Numbered from the stretch's first letter, positions 27,418 to 36,905 are shown. The stretch: 64,000 bases of DNA from Lewinellaceae bacterium (GCA_020636005.1 JACJYR010000002.1:310001-374000), one strand, 5' to 3'. The notes: a model not told the origin generated them from the letters alone. Program-made: numbers and translations.

Positions 27418-28008
27418 CTATACTTCCTTCTTTGCGGCATTCAGCCTTTTCTCAAACCGTTGGTCGGGTACGAGCCAGATGCAGGCGACCACCAAATACA
27501 GCGCACATCCCCAATAAGGGTGCAAGAAAGTTAGGGAAATGCCCACTAGATAAATGGCTACGGAAATTTTCCCTTTCCGGTCGGCACCCAGCGCTTCGGC
27601 CAGCGTAGAATCTTTCCCATGCAGCCCGATCAGGGCTTGGGTGAGGATGAAATAGGCAATGGCCGCCATTACCAGCACGCTGCCGTATATGGCCACAGGG
27701 ATGGTGGCAAAATCGTTTTCGCCCATCCACCCACTGGCGAAAGGTACCAGGGACAACCAAAACAGCAGGTGCATGTTGGCCCACAGCGTGGCGCCGTTCA
27801 CCTTTTTAACAGCCTGCATCAGGTGGTGGTGGTTGTTCCAATAGATGGCCAGGTAAATAAAGCTGAGCAGGTAGCTCAGGAAAACGGGCAGCAATGGCGC
27901 CAGGGATGCCAAATCGTGCCCGTGCGGCACTTTCATCTCCAGTACCATGATGGTGATGATGATGGCTAACACGCCATCGCTGAATGCTTCAAGTCTTCCT
28001 TTTCCCAT
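27418..28008 (-). CDS. TMEM175-family potassium channel
   Basis: 196 residues, six membrane helices. FSDGVLAI (9-16) is the family's filter helix motif (FSDxxxAI) and lies at the very N-terminus as in bacterial members. Bacterial TMEM175 assembles as tetramers that conduct K+ across the inner membrane. No partner gene nearby. Repeat G2 begins 15 bases upstream of its start codon. Confidence 0.88.
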   Translation of the reverse strand: MGKGRLEAFSDGVLAIIITIMVLEMKVPHGHDLASLAPLLPVFLSYLLSFIYLAIYWNNHHHLMQAVKKVNGATLWANMHLLFWLSLVPFASGWMGENDFATIPVAIYGSVLVMAAIAYFILTQALIGLHGKDSTLAEALGADRKGKISVAIYLVGISLTFLHPYWGCALYLVVACIWLVPDQRFEKRLNAAKKEV

Positions 28009-28023
28009 TTGTTTTTGTTTGGC

Positions 28024-28138
28024 AATGCGAATAAAGGGTTAATATAGTTGAAAAGCGAAATCAGGATGATTTTTAAAATTACCATGATTTAACTTCTTGA
28101 AAATCAACAAACTTTAGAATCGAACCCGTTACCTGCAT
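28024..28138 (+). repeat. Repeat G, copy 2
   Basis: Starts AATGCGAATAAAGGGTTAA and ends CCCGTTACCTGCAT, with an imperfect ATCAGGATG/TACCATGAT hairpin and the family tail TTAACTTCTTGAAAATCAAC. Shorter and more worn than the copy at 30834. Confidence 0.75.
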
Positions 28139-28173
28139 GGGTGGGTGAATAAAACTTGTCATTTATTATTTTT

Positions 28174-28319
28174 CGTTCTTTGATAAAAAAAGGAAAACCG
28201 TTAAAACGGTTTTTGACATAAGCCATTGATTATCAACCCACGACTTAAGTCATGTGTTAAAAGACAGCTATTTTATTTTGCCGTTTTAGCGGCTTCACAC
28301 ACGATTTGTCAAAGAACCA
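28174..28319 (+). repeat. Repeat B, copy 1 (MITE-like, long terminal inverted repeats)
   Basis: The left end CGTTCTTTGATAAA and right end GATTTGTCAAAGAACC are inverted copies. Inside are AACCGTTAAAACGGTT and a worn form of the CAACCCACGACT hairpin. This is the most diverged of four copies. Confidence 0.8.
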
Positions 28320-28329
28320 TATTTTTAAA

Positions 28330-28453
28330 GGTAGTCGCATTTGAAATGAAGGAATCGGTTTGGTTATCCCGCAGTATTTGCAGGCGGGGTTATCGAACCC
28401 CGTTGTTCCGGGACAGCGGGGTTTGATAACCCCGCCTCTCTACGGCGACTACC
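28330..28453. repeat. Hairpin element D, related to the core of element H
   Basis: Bounded by GGTAGTCGC (28330-28338) and GCGACTACC (28445-28453). The centre is GGCGGGGTTATCGAACCCCG and its inverted copy CGGGGTTTGATAACCCCGCC, 19 of 20 bases matching, with a 14-base loop. The core word GGGGTTATCGAACCC is shared with element H at 10701. It lies 10 bases after repeat B1. Confidence 0.8.
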
Positions 28454-28482
28454 ATTAACTTTACATCCGGGCATCTCTAAAA

Positions 28483-28550
28483 CCACTTCGAAGAAAGGTT
28501 TTTTTCAAATAATCCCGGTTTCACATCAGTATTTTTTTCTTCGATCCGTA
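28483..28550 (-). repeat. Partial repeat A
   Basis: A truncated family A copy in reverse: AATAATCCCGGTTTCACATC followed by a TTTTTTTCTTCGATCC end. The second hairpin is missing. Confidence 0.65.
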
Positions 28551-28949
28551 GTATTGACGGGTAAAAGCCTGTCGGCTTTTCAATTTCCCGTTCAATTGCA
28601 TGTCAAGTACGCCGCTAATTTCTTACGGTTTCCTGACATTTCACAATTTGGCGAACAAAGCAGCCTCCTTAAATTTACCATCTCTTTAGTGATGTTAGTT
28701 TAAACTTTACGGCATTGCGATGGATATGTGCGTTTATTGATGCCGGTAGCCTGCTGGCCAAATGTTATTAATTAAAGGGTGTTAACTTTTGTATGCCTTC
28801 GTGTTAGTATGTTCATTGCGGAAGCACATAGCGTAAGGAGGCTATCATTCAAAATACGGCCCTTCAATTGACGATATTGGGCCAGTCGGCCAACCGCCAA
28901 CAAGTCCCTTTAGCATATATCCTGCTGCTGTTGCACAAAACCATTTACC
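28551..28949. other. Upstream region of the HmuY-like gene
   Basis: No gene seen. TTTG near 28793 and TATGTTCA near 28808 could be a promoter of the gene at 28950, but the match to TAnnTTTG is partial. Confidence 0.35.
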
Positions 28950-30206
28950 ATGAAAAGAACATTACCCGCCTTAGCCTTACTGTTTTCTTTTTCGCTTTCC
29001 GCCCAGGAATTTGTGGAGGTGTCCTACGGACAAAGCTATAAAAACCAAACTTATTACCGCCTTTCCGACGACGCTGTCGCCACCATTGATAACAATGCCT
29101 GGGACATCGCCTTCACCACGTTCGGCAGTACCGACGCCGGCATCCACCTCAACGAGTCCGCCGCCTCCGGCTTCCCCACCATCGAAGCGGCCCTGTACCT
29201 GGCCCCCACCACTAATTTCAGTGATCCCATAACACCGGACGACCTCACCGAACGTCTCTACAACGACGAGAAAAGTTGGGAATACGGTGCCTTCAACAGT
29301 ACACGGGACGTGAACGACCCAGCAGATTTCGGCTGGGGAATGTTGGATGCGGGGACTGGAAACATCCAGGGAAACACCGTTTTTGGGCTGCGTTTTAAAG
29401 ACGGCACCTATAAAAAATTGCAAATCGCCTCCCTGGTACAAGGCGTTTATACCCTTAAACACGCCGACCTGGACGGCAGCAACGAAACCACCCTGACGGT
29501 GGACAAGGCCAATTTCCCGGACGCCGATTTTGCCTATCTGTCCCTGGCTTCCGGCCAGACACTGCCTTCTTTGTCCATTGACTGGGATCTGGCTTTTGTT
29601 CGCTATGCCGACCCCAACGACGACGGGATGGGCGGTATCTTCCAGGTTGTTTCCAGCGGGGTGCTGTCGGCACCCGGGGTGCTGGTAGCGCAGGCCAATG
29701 ATGTCATTCCCGGCGAAGTGGAATTTGCAGATTACGAAGACTCGCTAAGCGCAGACATCAATGTCATTGGGGCCGACTGGAAGACCTTTAACAACATCTC
29801 CTGGGAATTGGCCGACGACCGGGCGTATTTTGTGAAGACGTCCAATGGCGCCGTGTGGAAATTGGTGTTTGTTGAATTTGGCGGTTCTATGACGGGCAAT
29901 GTCGTTTTTACAAAAGAACTGGTGGTAGCATCTGGCACACAGGAAGCAGGCGCTTTTAAGGATGTGGCCATTTTTCCCAATCCTTCGGCATTGGATGCCA
30001 CTTTCCGTTTCTCAACGGATCGAACTGGACTGGCGGACATCATGCTCACCAATTCTTTTGGTCAAACCGTATGGTCGGGAAAACATTTGGCCGTCGCTGG
30101 GCTGAATGCAGTTCAGTTGCCACTCCGCTCCCTGGTCGAGGGGCACTACTTTGCGACCATAAAGCTTGAGGGTTCGGTTTTGACAAGAAAAATGGTGAAA
30201 CTGTAA
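28950..30206 (+). CDS. HmuY-like secreted protein with T9SS type A sorting domain
   Basis: 418 residues. A signal peptide (LLFSFSLSAQ) precedes a region in which NNAWDIAFTTFG and later LSIDWDLAFVRY are spaced as in HmuY-like domains, suggesting two related halves (about 20-165 and 170-325). The C-terminus from VAIFPNPSALDATFRFSTDR to LTRKMVKL is a type A T9SS sorting domain, so the product is exported and probably surface-attached. HmuY proteins of Porphyromonas bind haem; whether this one does is not shown. Repeat A3 begins 4 bases after the stop. Confidence 0.8.
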   Translation: MKRTLPALALLFSFSLSAQEFVEVSYGQSYKNQTYYRLSDDAVATIDNNAWDIAFTTFGSTDAGIHLNESAASGFPTIEAALYLAPTTNFSDPITPDDLTERLYNDEKSWEYGAFNSTRDVNDPADFGWGMLDAGTGNIQGNTVFGLRFKDGTYKKLQIASLVQGVYTLKHADLDGSNETTLTVDKANFPDADFAYLSLASGQTLPSLSIDWDLAFVRYADPNDDGMGGIFQVVSSGVLSAPGVLVAQANDVIPGEVEFADYEDSLSADINVIGADWKTFNNISWELADDRAYFVKTSNGAVWKLVFVEFGGSMTGNVVFTKELVVASGTQEAGAFKDVAIFPNPSALDATFRFSTDRTGLADIMLTNSFGQTVWSGKHLAVAGLNAVQLPLRSLVEGHYFATIKLEGSVLTRKMVKL

Positions 30207-30210
30207 TTTA

Positions 30211-30323
30211 GGATCGAAGGAAAAATAATCCCGATGTGAAATCGGGATTATTTTTAAAAAACCCCTCTAATGCTGGGGTTTTCAAAATCAAAATGGTGAA
30301 GTTATTTTTTCATCGTTACTTAA
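30211..30323 (+). repeat. Repeat A, copy 3
   Basis: Best-preserved family A copy: AATAATCCCGAT gtgaa ATCGGGATTATT is a perfect 12-base-arm hairpin followed by TTTT, then AAAACCCC/GGGGTTTT. Its position just after a stop codon means it could act as that gene's terminator. The tail reaches the stop of the convergent gene at 30320. Confidence 0.9.
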
Positions 30324-30637
30324 GAAAACAACTGCACCACACGGCCCAAAAAGCCGGGGTTGTCGGACGGGGGTATGGTGAAAGGGCGCAGATAGGTTTT
30401 GCCCTCTGCCTCTATCCAGGCGTTGTAGGTGCCGCTGGGGAGGTCCTCAAAATGGAAGGTCAGCGTATGTTGGCCGGCTGGGTGCTGGGTGGTTTCTTCG
30501 AAATGCTTTTTGCCAACCTCGTCCTGGACGATGATGGAAAACCGCAAGGGGCTTGAGCAGTCCAGGAAAAGTTCCCCTACTTTATTTTTCACCACCAAAT
30601 TGCCTACCGTTCTCTCCGGGATTATTGAGCTACCCAT
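30320..30637 (-). CDS. Small beta-sandwich-like protein
   Basis: 105 residues without an obvious signal peptide. The pattern GELFLDCSSPLRFSIIVQDE, LTFHFEDLPSGTYNAWIEAE resembles an Ig-like or T9SS-tail-like beta sandwich: a LxSGxY turn between two strands. It might be a free-standing adaptor domain or a remnant of a larger secreted protein. Its final codons overlap the end of repeat A3 and its start is 10 bases from repeat B2. Confidence 0.5.
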   Translation of the reverse strand: MGSSIIPERTVGNLVVKNKVGELFLDCSSPLRFSIIVQDEVGKKHFEETTQHPAGQHTLTFHFEDLPSGTYNAWIEAEGKTYLRPFTIPPSDNPGFLGRVVQLFS

Positions 30638-30647
30638 AAATTAGTTT

Positions 30648-30796
30648 CGTTCTTTGACAAATTCTGTGGAGTAAGGAAACCGTTAAAACGGTTTAGCACA
30701 TAACCGCTTGATTTTCAACTTACGGCTTAAGTAGTGGGTTGAAAATTGGCTATCACTTTGAGCCGTTTAACGGATGACCATAAGATTTGTAAAAAA
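30648..30796 (+). repeat. Repeat B, copy 2
   Basis: Left end CGTTCTTTGACAAATTCTGT, then GGAAACCGTTAAAACGGTTT, the central CAAC...GTTG hairpin (worn in this copy), CCGTTTAACGGATGACC, and the right end AGATTTGTAAAAAA, which has lost the last terminal bases. Confidence 0.85.
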
Positions 30797-30833
30797 GCTG
30801 TTTTTTTAACCTAACCGATAAAGGCGACCAATA

Positions 30834-30966
30834 ATGCGAATAACGGGTTAAATTAATTGCCACATTTCCGGTTGTTTGAAAAATGAAATCATGGTAATTT
30901 TCAAAATCACCATGATTTAACTTCTTGAAAATCAACGAACTTTAGAATTAAACCCGCTATTCGCAT
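30834..30966 (+). repeat. Repeat G, copy 3
   Basis: Best-preserved family G copy. ATGCGAATAACGGGTTAAAT at the left and AATTAAACCCGCTATTCGCAT-type right end form terminal inverted repeats of about 20 bases. The central hairpin is AATCATGGTAATTTT/AAAATCACCATGATT. Confidence 0.85.
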
Positions 30967-31075
30967 CAATATTCAATGATTACAGAGACGAACCGATCCG
31001 TCTCTTGTCACAATCAAGTCTATTGTCGGATTGTGTCGCCCCCCTGAACCCGTCGAGGCGGGGAGGACTGTCTTT

Positions 31076-31279
31076 TCAATCCTTTTCATAAACCCCGTCT
31101 TCATAACTCCTCCCCTTTTCCTCCTTTGCGGTCAGCACAATCCAGGTTTGGAAAACGACCAGGCATGGTACAACCAGGCCGATGATGAGCAGGCCCCATT
31201 TTGTTTCAGAAAAAATCAAAAAGGAAACCAGCATCATTAGTACTACGAAGATGAGGAGGGTGAAAGATTTATAGTTCAT
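31076..31279 (-). CDS. Small two-helix membrane protein
   Basis: 67 residues. Two hydrophobic segments (about 7-24, TLLIFVVLMMLVSFLIF, and 28-50, WGLLIIGLVVPCLVVFQTW) and a charged C-terminal tail. No family recognised. Clean start (MNYKS) and a plausible membrane topology support a real gene; nothing suggests its job. Confidence 0.5.
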   Translation of the reverse strand: MNYKSFTLLIFVVLMMLVSFLIFSETKWGLLIIGLVVPCLVVFQTWIVLTAKEEKGRSYEDGVYEKD

Positions 31280-31933
31280 AAAAAAATGATTTTGCCAGGG
31301 GGTTCGCTTCAGCTAAAATGAAGGTATGCCAAAGGCAGCTCGTAAGTGTTACTAAGCTGTTTAGGCGACCGGAAACACTTTGCTTCCAAACTCCCTTGCC
31401 CGGCGTTCAGCTTTTACAATGATCCCGTTCAAATGTTGCCTACACGCGCCGGTATTGTTGACAAATGAAGGCCCGTTGGCTATAAAAGTTCACTAAAACC
31501 AACAAAAAAAATTCAGCAAGCCTAACCTTGAACCGTTGACGAAAGGCCTGGCTGCCAGGCTTTCGTGTTCCTCCCCCGCCATCTTGCGGCCACCTGCCAA
31601 CCCTCCGGTTACCATTGGTGCCGAAACCCGCAAAACCCAGGGTGGCGGGCAGGAAACGGGGCAGCTCAAAAGATAATTTTACGGGAAATGCTACTTTACC
31701 GACATGGATTAAAGTAGCATTTCTATTTTTGGCGATGCAAACCGGGTACATTCGCACTTGCTTGCTTTGCATTTGAGCTAATACCAATCCTTTAAAACCT
31801 GACATACGCTGGCAGGGACATGGGCCAAGATACTGATGTTTTCATGTTGAAAAGTTCGGAATCCTCCGCAAGGCGTTCACCGCCACCCTGTACTGGCAAC
31901 CTTGACTGTTCTTAAAGATTCAACAACCAGGTT
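31280..31933. other. Intergenic before the giant T9SS protein
   Basis: 654 bases. No gene supported; a 121-codon minus-strand frame has no recognisable content. A perfect hairpin lies at 31685-31723 and is listed separately. Confidence 0.5.
31685..31730 (+). terminator. Perfect 14-base-arm hairpin with T tract
   Basis: GAAATGCTACTTTA (31685-31698) and TAAAGTAGCATTTC (31710-31723) pair perfectly around an 11-base loop, followed by TATTTTT. It has terminator shape on the plus strand but no plus-strand gene ends nearby, so it may be an attenuator in the leader of the gene at 31934. Confidence 0.5.
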
Positions 31934-34900
31934 ATGAAACAACTCCTTACGATTTTTTCCTTTTTCACTGCCATTTCCCTTTTTGCACAACCTTCCAACG
32001 ACGATTGTATCGGGCTGATTGATTTGGGCCTGGCCCCTGTTTGCTCCACCACGGACCTGTACAACAATGTGGATGCTACTGAAAGCGACATCGGGGACGA
32101 CAACTTCCCGAACTGCTTTGTGGGCGTGCCTTCCAGGGATGTTTGGTTTGCTTTTACCACCGTTGACACCATCCTCAACTACCGCATCACGCTGACTGGC
32201 TGCCCCGACCCAAGCCTGGGCTTTCCTTCCATTGTGAACCCGCAGATAGCCGTTTACCGGGGCGACACCTGCCTCATGGACGAGCTGCAACTGTTGAGTT
32301 GCGCCTCGGCAGCAGCCGGTGAAACGACCGTCGTGGTGGACCTGGACGGACTTACACCTGGCCTGCCTTATTATTTGAGGATCAACGATTGGTCGTCCAC
32401 GGCCACGCCCAATTCGGGGGCTTTCAAACTTTGTGTGGAAAAACAACCGCCCATCAATACGGTGGACGAGGGAAGCTCCACAGAATGCACCGGCACGCTC
32501 ACCGACACCGGCGGGCCGGATGGGGACTATGGGAACAACGAGGACTTTGTCTATACCATTTGCCCAAGCACTCCCACTGGCTGCATCAATTTCACCATGG
32601 AGTACTACAACATCGAAAACAACAGCGACCAGATCATTTTTTACGATGGCCCCAATACCACTTCCCCCCAGATCGGTGCCCTTGACGGCGGGGCATTTGG
32701 CTCTGCTACTTACGGCGGGGTCTGCTACTCCGTATCGGCATCCAGCGGTTGCTTGACTATTCAATTTATTTCGGATGCCACCGCCACCTACGAAGGATTT
32801 CTCGGCCATTGGGAATGTTCGCCAGATGCTTGCATCCCGGTCGATCCCATCGAAGTGACGGTTGGCAACCTCACCCCCGACCAGATTGTGGAAAGTGTAG
32901 TTTTGGGCCAAACCCTGGTCACTGTGACCGATGTGAAATGTTCCAACGGTTCCGTCGGCATTTTTCAGGCAGGTGCCAACAGTGATTTAGGCTTGGAAAA
33001 AGGCTTGTTGCTCACCTCCGGCAGCGCCCTGGCAGCAGCAGGCCCCAATACGGAAGGCTTTACCGGATCGGACAACGGCAGGCCCGGCGACCAGGATTTG
33101 AACATCCTGTCTGAAATGTTCAGTACCGGCGACTCCTCTTACAATGCCTGTATCGTGGAACTGGACGTGTATGCCTCCGGCGACCTAATCACCTTTGAAT
33201 ACGTTTTTGGTTCGGAAGAATACCCGGAATGGGTGAACAACGGCTACAATGACATTTTTGCCTTCCTCGTATCGGGGCCTGGCATCACAGGCATACCCGC
33301 CATTGGGAACCAACTGAACGTCGCTTCGCTGCCCAATGGCACCTTCGTGGAGATCAACAACATCAACGAACAACAAAACTGGCAATATTACCGGGATAAT
33401 TTTGGGGGCCAAAGTGTCATTTACGACGGCCTTACCTCCGACTCGCTGGGCTTCAAGAAAAGCCTGACCGCCCGGATCCCCACCATCCCCTGCAACACCT
33501 ATCATTTGAAACTGGCCGTTGCCGACCGGGGCGACACTGCCTACGATTCCGGGGTTTTCATCTCCGAAATCAATGGCGGCTGGCCGGAAATCGGCGTCAA
33601 CTACCAATCCGGTATTGACTACCTGATAGAAGACTGCACCAACGTACCCGACGAGCTGTCTATCTCTATTGATGCAGAATTGAGCCAACCCGTTGAATTC
33701 ATCGTTCAGGTTGACGGCACCGCCACCCAGGGTGTTGACTATACCCTGACGGTGCCGCCCACGCTCACTTTCCAGACCGGGACAGAAATCTTCACGTTCC
33801 CCATCCAAGTCTTAACGGACAACCTGACGGAAGGTATAGAAACTGTCGTTGTCCACCTTTTGCAGGACGTCGGCTGCGACACGGTCGAGATTGCAACAGC
33901 TACCCTTGAAATACACGACCAACTGCAAGTGGAGATTTTGGACGACTTTACAGATACTGTCATTGTGTGCGCCTCCGACAACTGCGCCCAACTGATGGCA
34001 AGCGGTGCCAGTTCTTACGAATGGACGCCGGCCGGCATCATGTCCAACGATACCATCCCCAACCCTATCGCCTGCATTGACAACGACCAGTGGGTTACTG
34101 TCACAGGTAAATTGGGGCCTTGTCTGGATACAGATTCAATCTTCCTCGACTTCACCAACGTGCAGGTAGAAATCAACCCTGCCGGCCCCATCACGGCCTG
34201 CCAGGGCGACACCATCACGCTGAACGCCGTCAATACGGTCAACAATGCCAACCTCATTTGGACTGGTTTCCCAACCCCTGTCAACCCGAACGATCCCATC
34301 CAGAAAGTCTCGCCACCACCTGGCAACACCTTTGTGTTCCTGACCGTCAGCGTAGGTACGGGCGGCTGCGTTGCGACCGATGATATCCAACTGACCTTCA
34401 ACCCGTATGATGTGCCTGTTGTGAGCGACGATGTGACCATTTGTGAAAATTTCAGCGTTGACCTCGCCTCGGATATTACGTCCACTACCACTACCTACCA
34501 ATGGTCGCCCAACTTCTTCCTCGATCCAGGACCCAACGTGTCAGGCCCGGTAGCAACGCCCGATGTGACCACCACCTACCAACTCATTACCAACGGCAGC
34601 AACGGAGCCTGTATAGATACCTTTGAAGTAACCATCACCGTGATCCCTATCGATGTAGAAGTCTTAAACCCAGACACTGTATTTATCTGCCTCGGCGACA
34701 CAGCAACCCTGAATATTCAAAGTTCGACGGGAGGGGCCGGCATATCCTGGGTGCCACAATCCTACCTGACGCCGGTATCATTGGAAGAAGTAAAGGTATA
34801 TCCACCTTTCACCACCCCATATTATGCCGTGCTTAATACCGGGATTCCCCTGTGCCCAGAAATTCAGGACTCCGTGCTCGTGTATGTGGACTCGCTTCCC

Positions 34901-36700
34901 AACCTGGCCATCATGGCCATCCCCGACAAGGAATCCTATTGCCAGGGCGAAGAAATAACATTGTACAGCGAAACTTACGAACCGTCCAACCACATGGGCC
35001 TGACCAATACCTGGATTGGCGGAACGCCGGGTTCATTGACACCGGACAGCTTCCTCAACTTGGTCCTGCTGGCTTCGGAAACTTTCACTTATATGCGGGT
35101 TGACTCCGTTCATGCCTGCAAGGATACCAACAGCATCGAGATTATCGTCACGCCTGTGGCTACCATCTCCGTGACCCCCTCCGATACGGCTGTTTGCAGT
35201 GGCAATTCAGTTCAATTCACTGTGAATGGCTCGCCAGGGCTGACCAATATCAATTGGACGCCGCCGCAGGGACTGGACGATCCAGGCTCCCTAACCCCTA
35301 TCGCTATGCCTGCCGTTTCAACCACCTATATGGTCAGTGCAGAGTTCGAAGGGTGCCCCGTCCCGCCTGCAATAGCGAACATCACTGTGACGCCAGGGCC
35401 GCAGATTATCTTCCCGACAAATGTCAATATCTGCCAGGGATCTCAAGTACTGCTTAACTCGGCCAATGATCCGGGGGCCATCTATGTGTGGAACGCATCG
35501 GACGGATCGCTGATGAACGACACTATTGCCCAGCCGACGGTCAGCCCCATGATGACGACCACTTACACCGTTACTGCTACCAAAGGAGCTGACTGCGAGG
35601 TGACCAGGAGCATCACCATTTTTGTGGCCGAAGATTTCACCGCTTCCATAGAACCTGTGACCGGGGTACTTTGCCCAGGCGACCCTATTACCTTGGTCGC
35701 CAATCCGGGCAATGCCCTTAACCCAACCTACGAATGGACGATTGGCAACTCGCCCACCGAAGTGGGCACTGGCCAAACACTGGATGTTGGGCCTTTGGGT
35801 GAAACGACCGACTTTTTTGTAAAAATAACGGACGGCATCCCCTGCTTTGATCACACCGTTTCAGTAACGGTTGAGGTCTCCACGGCATTTGACCTCAATG
35901 TGCCGGATACGGTCTTTGTAAACCAGGGAGAAAATGTGACCATCACCGCTTCCGTTGACCCACCAGGCCTGATGCTCAATTACCTCTGGCTGGAGGAGGG
36001 CGAAACTATCGGCCTTGATTCTTCTATCACCGTCAACAGTTGCAGGAACCGGGTTTATAATGTTACCGTGTCGGATGAAAATGGGTGCTCAAAGGCAGCC
36101 CTGGTTTTCCTGAAAGTGGAGGAAGGCTTTACCGTTGATTCCGTCACTTACACCAATGTTTCCGTAGATACCAGCAGCGTGTACGAGGGGCAGGAGATAT
36201 TCCTGACGGCCCACCTCGATCCACCCATTGCCATTCAGAATGCTACTTTTGATTGGTTTGTCAACAACATCCTCGTTTCCACGACCAGCGACACCATATC
36301 GGAAACGATCAATGCCCCGGAGGTGGATGAAGACACGCCCTTTGATATCAGCGTGTTGATCACGACGACCACCGGCTGTGCCGTTGCAAAACTCGACACT
36401 ATGACCGTTTTCGACAATCCGGTGGAACTGCCCAACGCTTTTTCACCGAACAACGACGACATTAATGATACCTTTCAGCCCATCAGCAAAATACCCATCA
36501 CCATCCTGACCTTTAAAGTCTGGAACCGTTGGGGCCAGTTGGTGTACGACAATGAAAAAGGGATTGACGGTTGGGACGGCAAGCAAGGCAGCGCCGATGC
36601 CCCTTCCGATGTTTATGTGTACTTCCTTCAGTACCAGATTACAGGCGGAAACACCGGGGCCCACAGCCCTGTGAAAGGGGACGTCACCCTGCTGCGATAA
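31934..36700 (+). CDS. Giant multidomain secreted protein, T9SS type B sorting domain
   Basis: 1588 residues. In order: signal peptide (FFTAISLFAQ), an N-terminal PSNDDC domain (20-175), a CUB-like domain (about 185-300, GDYGNNEDFVYTICP), a choice-of-anchor L domain (about 305-555, ITFEYVFGSEEYPEWVNNGY), a Calx-beta-like domain (about 565-665), then some nine PKD/Ig-like repeats with the recurring VTPxxTxVCxG and YxWTP phrases (670-1480), and a type B gliding-associated tail (from ELPNAFSPNNDDINDTFQPI, about 1497-1588). Likely exported by T9SS and used in adhesion or gliding. A strong terminator follows. Confidence 0.9.
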   Translation: MKQLLTIFSFFTAISLFAQPSNDDCIGLIDLGLAPVCSTTDLYNNVDATESDIGDDNFPNCFVGVPSRDVWFAFTTVDTILNYRITLTGCPDPSLGFPSIVNPQIAVYRGDTCLMDELQLLSCASAAAGETTVVVDLDGLTPGLPYYLRINDWSSTATPNSGAFKLCVEKQPPINTVDEGSSTECTGTLTDTGGPDGDYGNNEDFVYTICPSTPTGCINFTMEYYNIENNSDQIIFYDGPNTTSPQIGALDGGAFGSATYGGVCYSVSASSGCLTIQFISDATATYEGFLGHWECSPDACIPVDPIEVTVGNLTPDQIVESVVLGQTLVTVTDVKCSNGSVGIFQAGANSDLGLEKGLLLTSGSALAAAGPNTEGFTGSDNGRPGDQDLNILSEMFSTGDSSYNACIVELDVYASGDLITFEYVFGSEEYPEWVNNGYNDIFAFLVSGPGITGIPAIGNQLNVASLPNGTFVEINNINEQQNWQYYRDNFGGQSVIYDGLTSDSLGFKKSLTARIPTIPCNTYHLKLAVADRGDTAYDSGVFISEINGGWPEIGVNYQSGIDYLIEDCTNVPDELSISIDAELSQPVEFIVQVDGTATQGVDYTLTVPPTLTFQTGTEIFTFPIQVLTDNLTEGIETVVVHLLQDVGCDTVEIATATLEIHDQLQVEILDDFTDTVIVCASDNCAQLMASGASSYEWTPAGIMSNDTIPNPIACIDNDQWVTVTGKLGPCLDTDSIFLDFTNVQVEINPAGPITACQGDTITLNAVNTVNNANLIWTGFPTPVNPNDPIQKVSPPPGNTFVFLTVSVGTGGCVATDDIQLTFNPYDVPVVSDDVTICENFSVDLASDITSTTTTYQWSPNFFLDPGPNVSGPVATPDVTTTYQLITNGSNGACIDTFEVTITVIPIDVEVLNPDTVFICLGDTATLNIQSSTGGAGISWVPQSYLTPVSLEEVKVYPPFTTPYYAVLNTGIPLCPEIQDSVLVYVDSLPNLAIMAIPDKESYCQGEEITLYSETYEPSNHMGLTNTWIGGTPGSLTPDSFLNLVLLASETFTYMRVDSVHACKDTNSIEIIVTPVATISVTPSDTAVCSGNSVQFTVNGSPGLTNINWTPPQGLDDPGSLTPIAMPAVSTTYMVSAEFEGCPVPPAIANITVTPGPQIIFPTNVNICQGSQVLLNSANDPGAIYVWNASDGSLMNDTIAQPTVSPMMTTTYTVTATKGADCEVTRSITIFVAEDFTASIEPVTGVLCPGDPITLVANPGNALNPTYEWTIGNSPTEVGTGQTLDVGPLGETTDFFVKITDGIPCFDHTVSVTVEVSTAFDLNVPDTVFVNQGENVTITASVDPPGLMLNYLWLEEGETIGLDSSITVNSCRNRVYNVTVSDENGCSKAALVFLKVEEGFTVDSVTYTNVSVDTSSVYEGQEIFLTAHLDPPIAIQNATFDWFVNNILVSTTSDTISETINAPEVDEDTPFDISVLITTTTGCAVAKLDTMTVFDNPVELPNAFSPNNDDINDTFQPISKIPITILTFKVWNRWGQLVYDNEKGIDGWDGKQGSADAPSDVYVYFLQYQITGGNTGAHSPVKGDVTLLR

Positions 36701-36766
36701 GGCGGATGGTAGTGGGGAAATGACTTTCCGAATTTCCCCGCTCCTTTCCCCCACCCCTGGCAAAAA

Positions 36767-36803
36767 GCCGGATATTTTGAATAAAAGTATCCGGCCTTTT
36801 TTT
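36767..36803 (+). terminator. Rho-independent terminator
   Basis: GCCGGATA (36767-36774) pairs with TATCCGGC (36788-36795), followed by CTTTTTTT. It lies 67 bases after the stop of the giant secreted protein. Confidence 0.85.
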
Positions 36804-36852
36804 GAATAGTCCGGTTGATCTGTCCGGCCGTTTTTTTGAAGGGTGGCCAATT

Positions 36853-36889
36853 TCAAACTGTTTTCAAACAAAGCCGGGCCATTTCAAAC
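36853..36889. repeat. Phased TCAAAC words, short array
   Basis: TCAAAC at 36853, 36864 and 36884: spacings 11 and 20 bases, about one and two helical turns. The array ends 17 bases before the ATG at 36906. See the ten-copy array at 38778. Confidence 0.6.
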
Positions 36890-36905
36890 AACTACTTCTT
36901 CCAGC

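Noticed and set aside
31440..31805. 121-codon minus-strand frame before the giant gene
   Set aside because: No recognisable content and it overlaps a perfect hairpin.
31877..32911. 344-codon open frame on the minus strand
   Set aside because: Antisense to the start of the giant T9SS protein and without domain features.
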